Origin: JBDKTH01 sp964558295
GTDB lineage: Bacteria; Planctomycetota; Planctomycetia; Pirellulales; Thermoguttaceae
Assembly: GCA_964558295.1 (NCBI GenBank)
Contig: CAZLDQ010000270.1
Location: 1-6,658, forward strand
DNA length: 6,658 nucleotides
Reading direction: 5' to 3'
Shown: positions 5,250 through 6,658 of the stretch, piece by piece
Position numbering within the stretch: the stretch's first letter is position 1
Layout of the letters: every line of letters starts with the position of its first letter
Program-made: the position numbers and the translations under genes
Notes under the pieces: generated by a model
Told to the model about the DNA's origin: nothing
Database searches by the model: none
The model's input: the letters and a program-made list of their open reading frames with translations, nothing else

Positions 5250-6526
5250 GGAGCCGTGCGCCGGGCTGCCGGATGCTTCAGGTAGTTTGGTCCGGCCAAG
5301 GGGTGACCGCCGGTCGACTGGTTGAAGAACGCGGCGATGCGTTGGACCACGATCGCCTGTTCCGCAGCGGTCAGCTCGGGGAAGATCGGCAGCGCAAGCA
5401 CCTCGGCGGCGGCCCGATCGGTCTCCGGCAGATCGCCTGGCCCGTAGCCCAGGTCGCGGAAACACTCTTGCTGATGGAGTCCCAGCGGATAGTAGATCTC
5501 AGCGCCGATCTTCGCCTCATTGAGGAACTCCCGCAACGCGTCGCGTTTGCCATCCGGCACGCGAACCACGTACTGGTTCCAGACATGCCGGCGCCGCGGA
5601 GCGGTCGGCGGCAGACCGAGAATCCGGTCGAGTCCCGCGTCGGTGAACAGTTCGGTGTAGCGTTGGGCGTTGGCCTGCCGGTCGGCGGTCCAGCGGTCGA
5701 GGTGGGGGAATTTCACGTTCAACACGGCCGCCTGGAACGAGTCGAGCCGGCTGTTGATCCCGACGAGCTTGTGGTAGTAGCGCGGCCGCATTCCGTGGAC
5801 GCGGAGCAACTGGAGCCGGTCGGCCAGCGTGTCGTCGTTCGTGGTAAGCATCCCTCCATCACCGGCCCCGCCCAGGTTCTTGGTCGGATAGAAACTCAGG
5901 CAGCCGATCTGGCCCATCGAGCCGGCGCGGTGCCCGTTGTACTCGGCCCCGATTGCCTGCGCGGCGTCTTCGATCACCGGCACCCCAGCCTCCTGGCCAA
6001 TCCGGCAGAAGGCGTCCATTTCGGCGCATTGGCCGAACAGGTGGACGGGAATGATCGCCTTGGTCGACGCGGTAATCCGCTTGGCAACTGCAGCCGGGTC
6101 CATATTGAAGGTGACCGGATCAATGTCGGCAAACACCGGCGTGGCTCCCAGCCGGGTGACCGCGCTAGCCGTGGCGAAAAAGGTGAAGCTGGGGACGATG
6201 ACTTCATCCCCTGGCCCAACGTCAAAGGCCATTAAGGCCAGAAGCAAGGCATCGCTCCCCGAGGCGCAGCCAATCGCGTGCTTGACCTGGCAGTAGGGGG
6301 CCAGATTCTTTTCGAGTTCCTTGACCTCCGGACCGAGGACGAACGCCCCTGTCTGGCAGACCCGGCACAAGGCCGCCGTAATCTGGTCCTGAAGAGGTGC
6401 ATGCTGGCGCCCCAAGTCGAGCAAGGGGACTCCAGACGGGGTGGTGGACGACGTTACGGCCGCGTGGGCATTGGTGGTCGGTTTCATCATCGATGGTTCC
6501 GGCTTCGACAGTTCCCCCCTGTCCAT
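5246..6526 (-). CDS. DegT/DnrJ/EryC1/StrS family PLP-dependent sugar aminotransferase
   Basis: This family transfers an amino group, usually from glutamate, to a keto-sugar nucleotide, feeding amino-sugar synthesis for surface polysaccharide or glycans. The 426-residue protein is slightly longer than the usual 370-400. After a nonconserved leader come PLLDLGRQHAPL (34-45), GCASGSDALLLAL (86-98, PLP phosphate region), PSFTFFATASAV (112-123), IEDAAQAIGAEY (185-196, with Asp187 for the pyridine nitrogen) and SFYPTKNLGG (211-220), where Lys216 should form the internal aldimine. GINSRLDSFQAAVL (256-269) and the C-terminal IYYPLGLHQQECF (344-356) complete the signature. All expected catalytic residues are present. 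The ATG at 6526 gives the longest product; the ATG at 6490 would drop 12 nonconserved residues and neither has a ribosome site. The exact sugar is not predictable, and no other polysaccharide gene is in view. Its stop overlaps the convergent gene by 4 bp. Confidence 0.94.
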   Translation of the reverse strand: MDRGELSKPEPSMMKPTTNAHAAVTSSTTPSGVPLLDLGRQHAPLQDQITAALCRVCQTGAFVLGPEVKELEKNLAPYCQVKHAIGCASGSDALLLALMAFDVGPGDEVIVPSFTFFATASAVTRLGATPVFADIDPVTFNMDPAAVAKRITASTKAIIPVHLFGQCAEMDAFCRIGQEAGVPVIEDAAQAIGAEYNGHRAGSMGQIGCLSFYPTKNLGGAGDGGMLTTNDDTLADRLQLLRVHGMRPRYYHKLVGINSRLDSFQAAVLNVKFPHLDRWTADRQANAQRYTELFTDAGLDRILGLPPTAPRRRHVWNQYVVRVPDGKRDALREFLNEAKIGAEIYYPLGLHQQECFRDLGYGPGDLPETDRAAAEVLALPIFPELTAAEQAIVVQRIAAFFNQSTGGHPLAGPNYLKHPAARRTAP

Positions 6527-6541
6527 GAAAGCGGATTTGTG

Positions 6542-6557
6542 CCCGGGGTTGCCCGGG
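6542..6557 (-). other. Tandem CCCGGG hairpin in the aminotransferase leader
   Basis: Two copies of the self-complementary hexamer CCCGGG (6542-6547 and 6552-6557) are separated by 4 nt, so they can pair as a 6-bp all-GC stem with a tetraloop. The stem ends 15 nt before the ATG at 6526 and lies inside the predicted 5' leader. Confidence 0.4.
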
Positions 6558-6564
6558 GGGCCTT

Positions 6565-6593
6565 ACGGTAGATGTTCGGGCGATTGGCGTCAA
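6565..6593 (-). promoter_or_regulatory. Possible promoter of the aminotransferase gene
   Basis: On the minus strand TTGACG (6588-6593, 5 of 6) is followed after 17 bp by TACCGT (6565-6570, 3 of 6). Transcription would start near 6558 and give a leader of about 32 nt, nearly all taken up by the CCCGGG hairpin. Confidence 0.35.
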
Positions 6594-6610
6594 GGGCGAA
6601 CTGAATGGTT

Positions 6611-6658
6611 AGGGACTAGGGACTAGGTACTAGGGGGTTGGTGCTAGACGCTAGGGGG
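6611..6658. repeat. Degenerate 7-bp tandem repeat (AGGGACT type)
   Basis: The last 48 bases read as consecutive 7-base units: AGGGACT, AGGGACT, AGGTACT, AGGGGGT, TGGTGCT, AGACGCT and a partial AGGGGG. The first two are identical and later ones drift while keeping the period and the CTAGG junction in most units. The array runs to the window edge, so its full length is unknown. It lies between genes, upstream of the aminotransferase promoter. Confidence 0.75.

Noticed and set aside
4548..5465. 305-codon minus-strand frame opposite the DUF4190-like gene
   Set aside because: It overlaps the 3' end of the aminotransferase and the whole DUF4190-like gene, with a low-complexity, motif-free product. 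The plus-strand protein has coherent membrane segments and a plausible promoter.
5273..6235. 320-codon plus-strand frame opposite the aminotransferase
   Set aside because: It is antisense to a gene with all family motifs and shows none of its own.
1..6658. Mobile element, CRISPR array, tRNA or rRNA
   Set aside because: No transposase, integrase, terminal repeats, spaced direct repeats, or cloverleaf or rRNA-like segments were seen on either strand. The heptad array at the right edge has no spacers.

Overview
The window looks like a high-GC chromosomal segment of a planctomycete, most likely in or near the Pirellulales. This is judged from the overall character of the ClpC, TPR, DUF4190-type and aminotransferase proteins and from weak use of Shine-Dalgarno sites; no search could be run. 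The content is ordinary housekeeping and cell-envelope genes. There is no phage, transposon, CRISPR or RNA gene.

Left part (1-1913, minus strand): a short two-membrane-segment TPR protein gene is followed 48 bp later by clpC, which runs off the left edge. A good sigma70-like promoter (TTGATT-N17-TACAAT, 1805-1833) heads this pair. clpC is oddly damaged: an in-frame TAG replaces the conserved Leu just before the arginine fingers, and 14 codons upstream the sensor-1 Thr is Pro. The reading frame is otherwise intact to the window edge.

Centre (1914-3611, plus strand): transcribed divergently from the TPR-clpC pair is a 565-residue thiamine biosynthesis protein. Its C-terminal half is the known ThiD2-ThiE fusion (HMP-P kinase plus thiamine phosphate synthase). 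Its first ~142 residues are a ClpC-type N-domain with two Clp_N repeats. A ClpC substrate/adaptor-docking domain fused to a vitamin enzyme, next to clpC itself, is the most unusual feature here and suggests a link between thiamine synthesis and ClpC proteolysis.

Right part (3612-6658): a minus-strand crotonase-family hydratase converges on the thiE fusion. Divergent from it is a small DUF4190-like membrane protein. That gene overlaps tail-to-tail by 4 bp with a minus-strand DegT/DnrJ/EryC1/StrS sugar aminotransferase. The window ends in a degenerate 7-bp tandem repeat upstream of the aminotransferase. These right-hand genes show no shared pathway.
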